Shown here: positions 34,222 to 43,846 of the stretch, piece after piece
How positions within the stretch are numbered: position 1 is the stretch's first letter
Layout: each line of letters begins with the position of its first letter
Notes under the pieces: model-generated
The model's database searches: none
Told to the model about the DNA's origin: nothing
The model's input: only the letters and a program-made list of their open reading frames with translations
Assembly: GCA_902771935.1 (NCBI GenBank)
Contig: CACXYM010000012.1
Span: 1 to 62,527 of the forward strand
DNA: 62,527 nt
From: an uncultured Bacteroidales bacterium
GTDB lineage: Bacteria > Bacteroidota > Bacteroidia > Bacteroidales > Paludibacteraceae
Direction of reading: 5' to 3'
Made by a program: the position numbers and the translations under genes

Positions 34222-35142
34222 TCATTTAACAATAAAGGTATTCTTTACTTTATTTCCACCGATATTGAGCGTAACGGTAATTTCGTTTTGCTCGCCGTCA
34301 TAGCAGGATGTTTCAAAGTCGTATTTCACGATGCATTTTCCATTCTGTGGAACGAATTGCATATCGTTGAGGCAATTGGAATCCAGTTTCGGTTGAATAG
34401 TGGATGTGAGTTGTTTTTCACCGAAATACGGAGCATAAACCAATTGCTGTTTGTTGATAGAGATGAGTCTGATAACGATGGTTTTGAGGTAGCCATTATA
34501 AACTTTCTCAATATTCTGGCACGTAGCACGGCGCGGATCCTGCTCCATTAATGATGCCCGCAACATGCGCACTTCCTGAACCCGTTGCAACATCTCGTCT
34601 ACAGAGTTATAGGAAGTAAAGTTGTCCTTGCTGAAGCCATCCAGTTTTTGGTTGATTTCACGCTCGTGAGTCAGGAACTCATCGGAGAGCCTCATCAAAT
34701 CAAACTGAGTGAACGGATACTTGATGTGGTAACGGTAAGTATAATCCTTGCCGCGTTTGATTTTCTCCCAGTAGTATTCTTCCACTTTAGCTTCGCTTAC
34801 TTCGCTCAGGAAAGGAATTAGGGCGCCTTTTGTCTCAACGAGGTTGTTATACTCTTCTAAAACATTGTATTTGCCGTTTACTCCCATTTCGTGAGTGTTA
34901 ATAGCAGAAGAGGATTGCACGCTCTCGGCGATGGAACTAAGAATTTGCTTTCTTACTTGGGTCATTGCTTTATCCTTTGCGGTTTGCACATCGACACCTT
35001 CAGCAGATACTACAATAAAATCCTTGCCAGAAGAGTACACCCATTTAGGTTGTCTGCCGGATTTGTCCACCACTTTCTCATTGCCAGCAATAGCAGGCAA
35101 GACACAGATGGCAGCGCAAAGGATAACAAATAATTTCTTCAT
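34222..35142 (-). CDS. Secreted LPP20-like domain protein
   Basis: 306 residues with signal peptide MKKLFVILCAAICVLPAIA. It opens QPKWVYSSGKDFIVVSAEGV followed by DVQTAKDKAMTQVRKQILSS, the order of elements seen in LPP20-type domains ('P.W....  ..A.G.....A...A...V...I'). A C-terminal beta-rich part follows (CIVKYDFE, EITVTLNIGGNKVKN). No lipobox Cys is present. It shares its operon with 33601-34173, so two LPP20-like proteins are made together. Its function is unknown. Confidence 0.62.
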   Translation of the reverse strand: MKKLFVILCAAICVLPAIAGNEKVVDKSGRQPKWVYSSGKDFIVVSAEGVDVQTAKDKAMTQVRKQILSSIAESVQSSSAINTHEMGVNGKYNVLEEYNNLVETKGALIPFLSEVSEAKVEEYYWEKIKRGKDYTYRYHIKYPFTQFDLMRLSDEFLTHEREINQKLDGFSKDNFTSYNSVDEMLQRVQEVRMLRASLMEQDPRRATCQNIEKVYNGYLKTIVIRLISINKQQLVYAPYFGEKQLTSTIQPKLDSNCLNDMQFVPQNGKCIVKYDFETSCYDGEQNEITVTLNIGGNKVKNTFIVK

Positions 35143-35144
35143 AA

Positions 35145-35690
35145 TTATTGCCAGTTAGATGTGTTATACTCAGGTTGTTCTGCAGGAGCAGGTTGCTCTG
35201 CCTGTTCCGGTTGAGCGAGAAGCTCCTCAATAATGCGCTGTTTACCTTTGTTGAAGAAAGGTTTGAAAGCTTTATCGTTGGCTGAAATAGCCTTGATTGC
35301 GTTGAGGTAAGCTTTCTCCTCGGACGCACCAACACCTTTGCGTGTCAGAGCCATAGAGGCATAGAGGGTACCATCGATACCATTGCCTATGAAAAAGTGG
35401 ACTTCTACCTCCACCACCCAATTTTGTGGTACTGTGGCGGTCAGTTGTTTGTCAATCACATTCACCGAAGAGGTGATTATATACACCTGGTTATCCATAG
35501 CGGCAAGTCCGTTTTTGAGTGTAGCTTGACGCATGCGATTGAGAAGCAGTGCTTCTGCTTCCGGTGCCATATTGGTCTCTGCTGAAATATACGGCGTCAG
35601 AGGTATAATTTCATACAGTTTTTGGTTCTCTTGTGCCCACAATCCTATTGTTGCACAAAGCAGCAATGCTGCAATAAAAATACGTTTCAT
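35145..35690 (-). CDS. Exported protein of unknown function
   Basis: 181 residues from the ATG at 35690, which begins the signal peptide MKRIFIAALLLCATIGLWAQ. The middle is predicted beta-rich (QVYIITSSVNVI, QNWVVEVEVHFFIG, TLYASMALTRKGVG) and a Glu/Pro-rich tail follows (LAQPEQAEQPAPAEQPE). The segment 'LLNRMRQATLKNGLAAMD' looks like the oligomerisation helix of CsgG/LpoB-type domains, a weak match. It lies between an LPP20-like gene and the DUF6175-like gene, with 1-2 base spacing. Confidence 0.55.
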   Translation of the reverse strand: MKRIFIAALLLCATIGLWAQENQKLYEIIPLTPYISAETNMAPEAEALLLNRMRQATLKNGLAAMDNQVYIITSSVNVIDKQLTATVPQNWVVEVEVHFFIGNGIDGTLYASMALTRKGVGASEEKAYLNAIKAISANDKAFKPFFNKGKQRIIEELLAQPEQAEQPAPAEQPEYNTSNWQ

Positions 35691-35691
35691 A

Positions 35692-37101
35692 TTATTTACT
35701 GCCAAGTACAATTAATAATTCACCCAATCCTTTTGTCGATATATTTGCAGGGATAGAATAGTCATCTTTCAGTTTGGTTCTCAAGCTACGAGCCCAGCGA
35801 CGCGGATCGTTATCACGGCCTTTATTGTCGGTAAGCGGCATACGAACTTGCTCAATGGTCATAGTTTTTCCTGATGGGCTAAGACTCGGAGAACCGAACT
35901 TGCCACCAACGGTATTGTCAGCGAGCCAGTCCTCGATAATCTCGTTCAGTTCATCACCATCGTACTCTTCCATAAGGTTACCATCCCAGCTGTCCCAGCA
36001 GAAGATACGCACTTTTATAGCACGTCCCTTAGCCGCAAGGGTCTTGAAGTAATCAACCATTGTATTGCAGAAAGGATCAAACTGACCTTGGATAGCAGAT
36101 TCGATAGCAAGTGCAATATTGAAGGACGAACTATAAGAGTTGTGGCTGGTCGTAGGAGGAATACCGCCGACAACAAAGTCTGTATAAGAGTCTATAGCGC
36201 TCATCGAGAAAGTGAGAGTCTTCTCGCTACCGCCTTTGAGAGTGTTTTCTGTCCAGTTAATCTCAATCCAGATATCTGCATTAGCCACACGGCGTAACAT
36301 GTCTATCGGAGTCTCTGCTACTGATGAACCATCTTCGATACTCATCATGACAGCATTTTCAGCTTTCTCAGTCTTGAGGGAAGACAAGGCAGAACTGAGG
36401 TTTTTGGTCTCAAATCCGCGTGCTACAAGGCGTGCGTTGAGAGCTGTAATAGCTTGATTCAGGTCGTTGTCCAATAGAGCTTTCTCGTAGTCTTGGATAT
36501 ACTCTGTTTGGCCTTGGTTGTTGTAGGTCTTCATGCACTTGTGGTTATTGCAGTACACTTTGCTCGGTACAATCATAACGGTTGGCATTTTACCTTGTAC
36601 GGTAGCAGCAGGAGCTATGATTCCATCTTTCTCCAGCCGTTCACGGAGTTGATCAAGTAGAATAACCACCGTAATACCAATCTTGTACTCTTTGTTCACT
36701 TTGAGGATTTGATCAGGCACACCATTGTTTACGAATGATACGTAACGTTGATAAGCGCCGCCTTCTTTAAAGAATTCTTCAAAATATTCAGCCTTAGCAT
36801 CCTCAACACTCGGGTCAGCGATGAGAGCCTCGCGACCTACGATACGAGTGCCGTCGTTGGACGCAGGATATCCCTTGAACATGATTGCGTGTACAGCATT
36901 CTTAGCGGCCTGTGATACAGCCACTTTGTTGCTCTTGGAATAGGTCCAAATTCGAACGAGCGCTGTGCCCTGTGCGGCTTCGCCGACTACAGGTTGAATT
37001 TCATAGCGCCATTGAGCGGTTTGTTTGTCCGCTTTTTTCTGTTGTGCAGAAGCACCGCAAACGCAGAGTACTACTGCCAGTAAAGTGAGGAATTTTCTCA
37101 T
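35692..37101 (-). CDS. DUF6175-like exported protein, CsgG/LpoB-type core
   Basis: 469 residues with signal peptide MRKFLTLLAVVLCVCGASAQ. The centre reads PTVMIVPSKVYCNNHKC, then ALLDNDLNQAITALNARLVA and RGFETKNL. This 'activity read-out, then helix, then GF' pattern is found in CsgG, LpoB and FlgT-like outer-membrane proteins. It continues VMMSIEDGSSVAETPIDMLR and ANADIWIEINW. I recall similar Bacteroidales proteins under the label DUF6175, but could not check. Its position within an operon of LPP20-like and collagen-like exported proteins fits an outer-membrane assembly complex. Confidence 0.6.
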   Translation of the reverse strand: MRKFLTLLAVVLCVCGASAQQKKADKQTAQWRYEIQPVVGEAAQGTALVRIWTYSKSNKVAVSQAAKNAVHAIMFKGYPASNDGTRIVGREALIADPSVEDAKAEYFEEFFKEGGAYQRYVSFVNNGVPDQILKVNKEYKIGITVVILLDQLRERLEKDGIIAPAATVQGKMPTVMIVPSKVYCNNHKCMKTYNNQGQTEYIQDYEKALLDNDLNQAITALNARLVARGFETKNLSSALSSLKTEKAENAVMMSIEDGSSVAETPIDMLRRVANADIWIEINWTENTLKGGSEKTLTFSMSAIDSYTDFVVGGIPPTTSHNSYSSSFNIALAIESAIQGQFDPFCNTMVDYFKTLAAKGRAIKVRIFCWDSWDGNLMEEYDGDELNEIIEDWLADNTVGGKFGSPSLSPSGKTMTIEQVRMPLTDNKGRDNDPRRWARSLRTKLKDDYSIPANISTKGLGELLIVLGSK

Positions 37102-37120
37102 TGTAAATAAATTTAAGTTA

Positions 37121-38443
37121 TTAATTGGTTTTTTGTTCTCTGATCAACATACCCGGTTGAATTGCTTTGGTAGCTGTTCCAACGAGAGTAAAGAGTGTGC
37201 CTTCTATTCCGTCAACATTATTCTCCATGAGAGCATTAAAGCGGTTGTCCCATATCTGGTTATTGACAGGCTTGATCGTAGCAATTCGATTATAGGTCAC
37301 CTTACCTTTGGCATTGATAACCGTTTCAAGCACCTCGTATTTAAGGCCCTCTTTCACACCTTCTTTTTGTCCAACCAACGCGCGATAACCGAGCAATTTA
37401 CCTTTGGCATTATACTCGATGCCCATAATCGGTGTTTTGATTTTAAACGGCTCATTTTTACTTTGCAGTTCTGCAATATTCCTATCAATAGAGCGTCGAG
37501 TAATCATCTCCAGCAAGCCTGTACGCGAATATTTACCTTTCTTCTGCGTCTTCTCATAAACCGACGACTCTGCACTTAAATATTTGACTTTAAAGAGTGA
37601 GTTATCGTTTAGGAAAGCGCGTACACGCTCAGGATTAGGTGTTTCGGTGTAGTACTTAGTGTAGAAAATATTGGATATACTGTCATTCCAAATCAGTTGG
37701 AAAAGGTACGAGTGAGTCATTACTTTGAATCCCGTGAAGCTATCCGCTATCTCTTCTCCAGCAAGCGCCAAATGGTCGCCAAGATTAGAGCCGGTAAATA
37801 TGCCATCAAACACTTCACCCAGTCCACCAAGCACTTTTTTAGCGACATCGGCACGTTGTTCTGCCGTAATATAGGTCATATCACTCACGAGAATAAAAGA
37901 GTGCTCAATAAGGTCATTACTTATGGTCTGCAGTACGTTGATTCCTTCGGTAGTATAGCGCGCCATAACAGCCTCAGAGACAGTCACATTATAGTTTGAA
38001 CGATTTTCCAGTACACGGGTGGAGAAAGTAGCAGAGTCTATAGAATTACCTTGCAGGTCAAACCACTTAGCTACCATACGCTTGCCCATTTGCGCTTCAT
38101 TGAGCAATTTCTCTAAAACAACCGCATTCTTGGATTTCTCTGCTGCTGTAAGTACCACACTGCCACCATATACTTGACGGTGGAATCCCTGTTCCTTGCC
38201 TTGGACACCTTTCACAGCATCGTTATTGATAACGCGCAGGTCTACATCGTGATTATCGAATTTCTCGAAGGCAGGCAGATGGGTAAAGATTTTGTACACA
38301 TCGTAACCAAATTCGTCTTCCGGATGATAAATCATCATACTCGTCAAGGCGTTGCGGTAATAAGGAGTATTCACGCTATTCGTTTGCGCCCAACCGCTTG
38401 CCACGAACAAAGTACTAATCGCTATACAAAGTATTTTCTTCAT
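37121..38443 (-). CDS. Exported protein of unknown function
   Basis: 440 residues from the ATG at 38443 (signal peptide MKKILCIAISTLFVASGWAQ). The mature part is mixed alpha/beta with a run HPEDEFGYDVYKIFTHLPAF, a helical middle (AEQRADVAKKVLGGLGEVFD) and a C-terminal half with KIKTPIMGIEYNAKGKLLGY and SPLIT-free strands to the end. No family was recognised. The stop of the collagen-like gene lies 4 bases upstream of this start, so the two are tightly coupled. Confidence 0.6.
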   Translation of the reverse strand: MKKILCIAISTLFVASGWAQTNSVNTPYYRNALTSMMIYHPEDEFGYDVYKIFTHLPAFEKFDNHDVDLRVINNDAVKGVQGKEQGFHRQVYGGSVVLTAAEKSKNAVVLEKLLNEAQMGKRMVAKWFDLQGNSIDSATFSTRVLENRSNYNVTVSEAVMARYTTEGINVLQTISNDLIEHSFILVSDMTYITAEQRADVAKKVLGGLGEVFDGIFTGSNLGDHLALAGEEIADSFTGFKVMTHSYLFQLIWNDSISNIFYTKYYTETPNPERVRAFLNDNSLFKVKYLSAESSVYEKTQKKGKYSRTGLLEMITRRSIDRNIAELQSKNEPFKIKTPIMGIEYNAKGKLLGYRALVGQKEGVKEGLKYEVLETVINAKGKVTYNRIATIKPVNNQIWDNRFNALMENNVDGIEGTLFTLVGTATKAIQPGMLIREQKTN

Positions 38444-38447
38444 GGCA

Positions 38448-39638
38448 TTATGGTATTGAGTAATAAAATTCATTTACATCTGCAACAACAAAGAGGAAGT
38501 CTCCGCGTTGTCCGTCTTTTCCGTTCGCGCCATTCTTGCCGTCAGCAGCCTTGCCGGAGCATCCGCTACCTACGCCATGTTTGCCGCCTTTACCGCCTTG
38601 GCCACCTTTGCCACCTTTGCCTCCATCAACAGTAGCGGTCACAGCCTCAAGCCCAAAGGTATTGAGCAACGCGTCACTCACACAAATAAGGAAAGTGCCA
38701 CCAGGTGTTCCGTCACTGCCCGGATGCCCGTCTTCACCGGGTTTTCCGCACGTACCTTTTACGTGATGTTTTTTTCCATCGCTATCCGTCCACTCACTTT
38801 CATTGACGCCATTAGCGCCATTTACGCCGCGGCGTCCATCACTTCCGTCATGTCCTTCGGCTTCGAAGGTAAACGGTAAGCGAACTATCTGCAACTCTTT
38901 GGTCAGCATATTGTACATGAGTGCAATATCAGGGAACGTATCGCTGGGGAAAACGTCAAAAGCATAGGCGCCATCAGCGCCGCTGCAACTAATCTCTTCA
39001 CGCCAATCCATGTGTAAGTCGTAGATATACTTTCCACCGGAAGGAACATGCGTACAGGTAATCTTATAATCCGTCGGATACATACCCGCTGCAATATGAA
39101 GCACCGGCACTTGCAGCACAATTTTGTTGCCTTCCATCTTGATAGCAGGATTGTTCGCTTCAAAAACGAAGTCGGACATTGCGCACTCCTTATCTTTATT
39201 ATTGAGGATTCGGATGTATTGCCCACCGGTAATAATCGCGCTGGACATGCGGTCACGCTTCACATTGAACTTTTCGCTGCCGCTTTTCCATCCTTCCTGC
39301 CCGTGAGACGAGTTACGAAGTGAGTAAACCGGCAATGCAACGGTTATATCCTTATTACTTGCTCTCAAGCGATAGACACCACTATTACCCTCTATCACGA
39401 ACCTTCCTTTGTTAGTCATAACTCTGGAGTCCACACTCGGAACTGACATACCTTGTCGAACGAGTTTTCTCGCTTTCTCTGCCTCGAGTTTGGCTTTCTT
39501 TTCCGCCATCTCTTTTGGCAAGGGGGCAACCTTACATACCGCAGCAGGGACCTTGCCCATCTGATCATAAAGCGTTTGGGCACTAATACTTCCTGCCACA
39601 AGAGCAAAGAGCAGTATGAGTATTGTCTTGGTGTTCAT
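38448..39638 (-). CDS. Exported collagen-like (Gly-X-Y) protein
   Basis: 396 residues with signal peptide MNTKTILILLFALVAGSISA. An N-terminal part of about 240 residues is beta-rich with a positively charged helix (AEKKAKLEAEKARKLVR). Three blocks of glycine triplets follow at about 263-281 (GHDGSDGRRGVNGANG), 295-313 (GKPGEDGHPGSDGTPGG) and 336-380 (GGKGGKGGQGGKGGKHG, then DGKNGANGKDGQRGD). A short strand domain separates the second and third blocks. Triplets rich in D/K/N/P after Gly are typical of bacterial collagen-like proteins. First gene of the envelope operon; it starts 88 bases after glgP with no clear promoter. Confidence 0.72.
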   Translation of the reverse strand: MNTKTILILLFALVAGSISAQTLYDQMGKVPAAVCKVAPLPKEMAEKKAKLEAEKARKLVRQGMSVPSVDSRVMTNKGRFVIEGNSGVYRLRASNKDITVALPVYSLRNSSHGQEGWKSGSEKFNVKRDRMSSAIITGGQYIRILNNKDKECAMSDFVFEANNPAIKMEGNKIVLQVPVLHIAAGMYPTDYKITCTHVPSGGKYIYDLHMDWREEISCSGADGAYAFDVFPSDTFPDIALMYNMLTKELQIVRLPFTFEAEGHDGSDGRRGVNGANGVNESEWTDSDGKKHHVKGTCGKPGEDGHPGSDGTPGGTFLICVSDALLNTFGLEAVTATVDGGKGGKGGQGGKGGKHGVGSGCSGKAADGKNGANGKDGQRGDFLFVVADVNEFYYSIP

Positions 39639-39697
39639 GGCTTTATATCTAACGAATATCCAACGAATAACTAACGCTTAGCGGGAGTTTATTCGGA

Positions 39698-39735
39698 GAA
39701 TGGTTATTACATCCAGGAATGGTTATTACATCCAG
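39698..39735. repeat. 19-bp tandem duplication at the end of glgP
   Basis: GAATGGTTATTACATCCAG occurs twice back to back (39698-39716 and 39717-39735). The second copy covers the glgP stop codon. It looks like a recent slippage duplication. Confidence 0.85.
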
Positions 39736-42290
39736 CGGACGTACGCGAAGTCCATACGGTGCGGCAGTAACTCGTTTTGCGGATACATACGCATTGCAAA
39801 CTTCATACTGCCGGCATAGTTGAGTTGATACGTCAGTTCGAAGTACAAGCGACTACCTTCTGTTTTAACGAGTTTAAGCGGTTTTGTTCCGTAGAGTTTA
39901 TCGTTATTGTGCATGGAAGTGCGGATAGCGACTAACTCAACGCCAATTCCGTTCTTATCTTTGATATCCTTAATATCGATAACTGCTTGGAAGCCAAGCG
40001 TATCACCCACATTAGGTTGATCAACTACTTCGCTATAGCCTGCGTCGATTACTTCAATCTTATCCCACTTGGATGCGATATCCTCTTTCCAAGCTGCTAT
40101 CTCCTTAGCTTTCTTGAAGTTATCCGCTTCGAGCATCGCGTGACGTTTCGCGAGTTTATTGTAGAATTTCTCGAAGTAATCGTCCATCATACGCTTGGTT
40201 GTGAAGCGCGGAGTAATGTGGGTAACCGATTTCTTGATATACTCAATCCATTCAGGGCTATAACCTTTTGAGTTCTTTGCGTAATAGAGCGGAATGATTT
40301 TATTTTCAAGGATTTGGTAGATAGTAGCAGCATCCAATTGGTCTTGGTGAGCTTGGTTCTCATAAGTACGAGTCTCGGTCAATGCCCAACCAGCACCTTC
40401 TACATATCCTTCGTACCACCAACCGTCTTTAACGGAGAAGTTCAGTACGCCGTTCATTTGCGCTTTCTCGCCGGAAGTACCGGAAGCCTCGAGAGGACGA
40501 GTCGGCGTATTCAACCAGATATCGACACCACTCACGAGACGTTTAGCCAGACGCATATCATAATTCTCCAAGAAGATAATCTTACCGAGGAACTGCGGCA
40601 TACGGCTAATCTCGATAATACGTTTAATCAGTCCTTGACCTGCTCCATCAGCAGGGTGTGCTTTACCTGTAAACAGGAACTGAACCGGATAATTAGGATT
40701 GTTAACCAATTTATCCAAGCGCTCCAGGTCTGTGAAGAGCAAGTGTGCACGTTTATAGGTAGCGAAACGACGTCCGAAACCGATAATGAGTGTATTCGCA
40801 TTCATGCCGTCCAAAGCGCGAACGATACGAGCAGGATCACCTTGGCTCTTCATCCAGTCCTCACGGAATTGTACGCGGATATAATCAATCAACTTTTGTT
40901 TGAGTTCCATACGTGTTGCCCAAATTTCCTCGTCTGGGATATCGTTGTAAGCTTTCCACATCTCGAGGTTTGATTGGTCTTTCCACCACCCTTTCGGGAA
41001 CTTCGCGTTATACACAGCTTTCCATTCAGAAGCAGCCCAAGTTGGCATGTGCACACCGTTGGTTACATAGTCAACGTGCAGCTCTTCAGGGAAATAGCCC
41101 GGCCAAACGGGTGCGAACATTTTCTTACTTACTTCGCCGTGCAGCCATGATACGCCGTTTGCCTCTTGGCAAGTGTTGAGTGCGAAAACAGACATAGAGA
41201 ATTTCTCGCCCTTATCTGCAGGATTTTGGCGGCCAAGTCCAATCAAATCGTCCCACTCAATACCTAATTTCTTAGGATACTCGTTCATATATTTGTAGAA
41301 CAATCCTTCTTCGAAGTAGTCGTGACCAGCAGGAACCGGAGTATGGCAAGTGTACAAACCGCTTGCGCGAACGATTTCTTTTGCTTCGTCGAAAGACAGA
41401 CCTTTCTCTTGCACGTAATCAACAAGTCGTTGCAAGCCCATCAAAGCTGCGTGACCCTCGTTGCAATGGTAAACGTCTTTCTTAATACCTAATTTCTTGA
41501 GCGCGAGAACGCCACCGATACCGAGCAGAATCTCTTGTTTGAGACGGTTCTCGTTATCGCCACCATAGAGTTGGTGAGTAATGGAGCGATCCCATTCGCT
41601 ATTCAGCTCATTGTCCGTATCCAGCAGATAGAGGTTGATACGTCCAACGTCAACGCGCCATAAGTAAGCATGTACAAAACGATCAGGATAAGGCACATCA
41701 ATAACCATTGGCGTGCCATCCTCGTTTTTCACCTGCTCCATGGGCAGATTTTGGAAGTTTTGTGCCTCGTAATTAGCAATCTGTTGACCTTCCGGAGAGA
41801 GTGTCTGTGTGAAATAGCCGTAACGATACAGGAAACCGATTGCGGTCATATCCACGTTGCAGTCCGAAGCTTCTTTGAGGTAGTCGCCAGCCAAGATACC
41901 GAGACCACCACTATATATTTTGAGCACATGTGTCAAGCCGTACTCCATGGAGAAGTAGGCGATAGATGGCTTATTATTGTCATGCGGTTCGTCCATATAA
42001 GCGCGGAATCGAGCATACACATCATCCAAGCGCTCCATGAACTCTTTATCTTCGCTCAACTCAGTCATTCTCTCGAAGCTGATGATATTGAGCAACATAA
42101 TTGGGTTGGATTGTGCGCGATGCCATGCATCAATATCAATGTCACGGAATAAATTCTTTGCATCGGAATTCCACACCCACCACAGGTTATAGGCAATTTC
42201 CTGCAGTTTTCTCAAGTTTTTTGGCAAATTAGCATGAATAGTCATCTCATGCCAAGCCGGTTGATTTACTTCACTTACTTTTACTTGCAT
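39726..42290 (-). CDS. glgP: Alpha-glucan (glycogen-type) phosphorylase
   Basis: 854 residues. The N-terminal DUF3417-type part contains [17 protein letters not shown]. The GT35 core has [27 protein letters not shown] and [19 protein letters not shown], which matches the substrate and PLP-adjacent region of the family. It splits alpha-1,4-glucan with phosphate to give glucose-1-phosphate in the cytoplasm. The length is normal for the short alpha-glucan phosphorylase subfamily. It has its own promoter, facing and overlapping the promoter of the RNase gene at 42406. Confidence 0.95.
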   Translation of the reverse strand: MQVKVSEVNQPAWHEMTIHANLPKNLRKLQEIAYNLWWVWNSDAKNLFRDIDIDAWHRAQSNPIMLLNIISFERMTELSEDKEFMERLDDVYARFRAYMDEPHDNNKPSIAYFSMEYGLTHVLKIYSGGLGILAGDYLKEASDCNVDMTAIGFLYRYGYFTQTLSPEGQQIANYEAQNFQNLPMEQVKNEDGTPMVIDVPYPDRFVHAYLWRVDVGRINLYLLDTDNELNSEWDRSITHQLYGGDNENRLKQEILLGIGGVLALKKLGIKKDVYHCNEGHAALMGLQRLVDYVQEKGLSFDEAKEIVRASGLYTCHTPVPAGHDYFEEGLFYKYMNEYPKKLGIEWDDLIGLGRQNPADKGEKFSMSVFALNTCQEANGVSWLHGEVSKKMFAPVWPGYFPEELHVDYVTNGVHMPTWAASEWKAVYNAKFPKGWWKDQSNLEMWKAYNDIPDEEIWATRMELKQKLIDYIRVQFREDWMKSQGDPARIVRALDGMNANTLIIGFGRRFATYKRAHLLFTDLERLDKLVNNPNYPVQFLFTGKAHPADGAGQGLIKRIIEISRMPQFLGKIIFLENYDMRLAKRLVSGVDIWLNTPTRPLEASGTSGEKAQMNGVLNFSVKDGWWYEGYVEGAGWALTETRTYENQAHQDQLDAATIYQILENKIIPLYYAKNSKGYSPEWIEYIKKSVTHITPRFTTKRMMDDYFEKFYNKLAKRHAMLEADNFKKAKEIAAWKEDIASKWDKIEVIDAGYSEVVDQPNVGDTLGFQAVIDIKDIKDKNGIGVELVAIRTSMHNNDKLYGTKPLKLVKTEGSRLYFELTYQLNYAGSMKFAMRMYPQNELLPHRMDFAYVRWM

Positions 42291-42347
42291 AAATTATTTT
42301 TTGATTGATTTATATTCTTTTTAGGCCTTTTATTTAGAAAAAGCGCG

Positions 42348-42379
42348 CAAAGATACATAAAAATTTGCATATACACAAA
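42348..42379 (-). promoter_or_regulatory. Promoter of glgP
   Basis: Minus strand: TTTG (42379-42376), 20 bases, TATCTTTG (42355-42348). Confidence 0.8.
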
Positions 42380-42395
42380 TATTTTTGTAATTTTG
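42364..42395 (+). promoter_or_regulatory. Promoter of the RNase R-like gene
   Basis: TTTG at 42364-42367, 20 bases, TAATTTTG at 42388-42395. It overlaps the divergent glgP promoter over 16 bases. The ATG at 42406 is 10 bases away. Confidence 0.8.
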
Positions 42396-42405
42396 CAGCG
42401 GAATT

Positions 42406-43809
42406 ATGAAAAATGATACTCACATACAGCATTTTGTTGTCCCGAATATAGATGCGGAAGTGATTCGTCGTCGCGACATGCGGGAAGTGTTCACCTTTAC
42501 TATCGACCCGAAGGATGCCAAAGATTTTGATGATGCACTTTCGTTCGAGAAACAAGAAGACGGCACTTTCCAAGTCGGAGTACACATTGCCGATGTGACG
42601 TATTTTGTGCAGCCGGATACAGATATTGACAAATCTGCATACGAAAAAGCGACATCTATCTACTATGTAGATCATGTCGTTCCGATGCTGCCCGAAGAAC
42701 TATGCAATAATCTCTGCTCTCTGCGTCCTAATGAAGATAAACTGACTATGTCAGTTATTTTCACGATGGACGAAAACGCAAAAGTTTTAAAGTACAAAAT
42801 CTGTCGGACCGTTATTCGTTCGAACTTCCGATTGGCATACGAAGATGCTCAAAACATATTGGACGATTCAGCAGAGGTTGCGCCACTCTTGCGCCACTCT
42901 TGCGAGTTGGAAACGGCACTCAAAAAGCTCAACGCTTTTGCCAATATTTTACGTCGTGAGCGAATGGCAAATGGTGCTTTGGACATTGAACAGGAAGAGT
43001 TGCAGTTTGAACTTGACGAAAACAAGCATCCTATCAAGATTATCTTCCATAAACCGACTGATGCCAATCATCTGATTGAAGAGTTTATGTTGCTGGCTAA
43101 CAGAACGATAGCCACCGAGATGGGAAAACGCGGCCACGAATTTGTTTACCGCATACACGATAAACCCGATACCGAGAAATTAGAGCAAGTAGGTGCTTTT
43201 AGCAAACGATTTGGAGATACTATTCCAGCGTCTGTTATTGAGATGCTCACTATTCGCGCTATGGCAAAAGCCGTATATGATACCCATAACATCGGGCACT
43301 ACGGCTTAGCGTTTGACTATTATACGCATTTCACGTCGCCTATTCGCCGCTATCCGGATATGATGGTGCATCGATTAGTCGCTAAATTTATTCTTGGAGA
43401 GCGCACGCGCGGAGCAGTTGCACCTGAAGAACTCAAAGAAGCATGCTTACATTGTTCCGAAATGGAACAGTTTGCACAGCAAGAAGAGCGTGATTCCGTG
43501 AAAGAGATGCAGACAATTTGGATGGCAGACCATCTGGGTGAAGAGTTTGACGGCACGATTGTTAATGTGACGGACTTCGGACTATTTATTCGCTTGGACG
43601 ATAACTGCTGCGAGGGACTGATTCATATAACCGATTTAGTCAAGGATGATTACATGCTCTATGACGCGAAGAACTTCCGTCTTATTGGTGAGCGAACAGG
43701 CAAGACTTTTACCATTGGCGACCGGTTACACGTCAAACTCACACGTGCCGACATCGACAAGAAACAGATAGATTTTGAGATAATCGAGCCAGAAAAGGCT
43801 AAGAAATAG
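42406..43809 (+). CDS. RNase II/R family exoribonuclease lacking the N-terminal cold-shock domains
   Basis: 467 residues, about 250 fewer than Bacteroidota RNase R. After only 27 leading residues it enters the RNB catalytic domain (TIDPKDAKDFDDALS, with the metal-binding Asp cluster), including HYGLAFDYYTHFTSPIRRYPDM. It ends in an S1 domain (GTIVNVTDFGLFIRLDDN). The usual HTH and two cold-shock domains are absent. The leading NIDAEVIRRRDMREV aligns with the linker just before RNB in full-length enzymes, so the gene seems cut at a domain border. A good promoter lies directly before the ATG, so this is probably a real short form rather than a wrong start. Confidence 0.85.
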   Translation: MKNDTHIQHFVVPNIDAEVIRRRDMREVFTFTIDPKDAKDFDDALSFEKQEDGTFQVGVHIADVTYFVQPDTDIDKSAYEKATSIYYVDHVVPMLPEELCNNLCSLRPNEDKLTMSVIFTMDENAKVLKYKICRTVIRSNFRLAYEDAQNILDDSAEVAPLLRHSCELETALKKLNAFANILRRERMANGALDIEQEELQFELDENKHPIKIIFHKPTDANHLIEEFMLLANRTIATEMGKRGHEFVYRIHDKPDTEKLEQVGAFSKRFGDTIPASVIEMLTIRAMAKAVYDTHNIGHYGLAFDYYTHFTSPIRRYPDMMVHRLVAKFILGERTRGAVAPEELKEACLHCSEMEQFAQQEERDSVKEMQTIWMADHLGEEFDGTIVNVTDFGLFIRLDDNCCEGLIHITDLVKDDYMLYDAKNFRLIGERTGKTFTIGDRLHVKLTRADIDKKQIDFEIIEPEKAKK

Positions 43810-43846
43810 TAAATTCTTAATTATTAATTTTTAATATGTAACGTTT

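Noticed and set aside
33544-34551. 335-residue ORF on the plus strand
   Set aside because: It is antisense to two LPP20-like genes with signal peptides, lacks a promoter and has an implausible Phe/Cys-rich composition.
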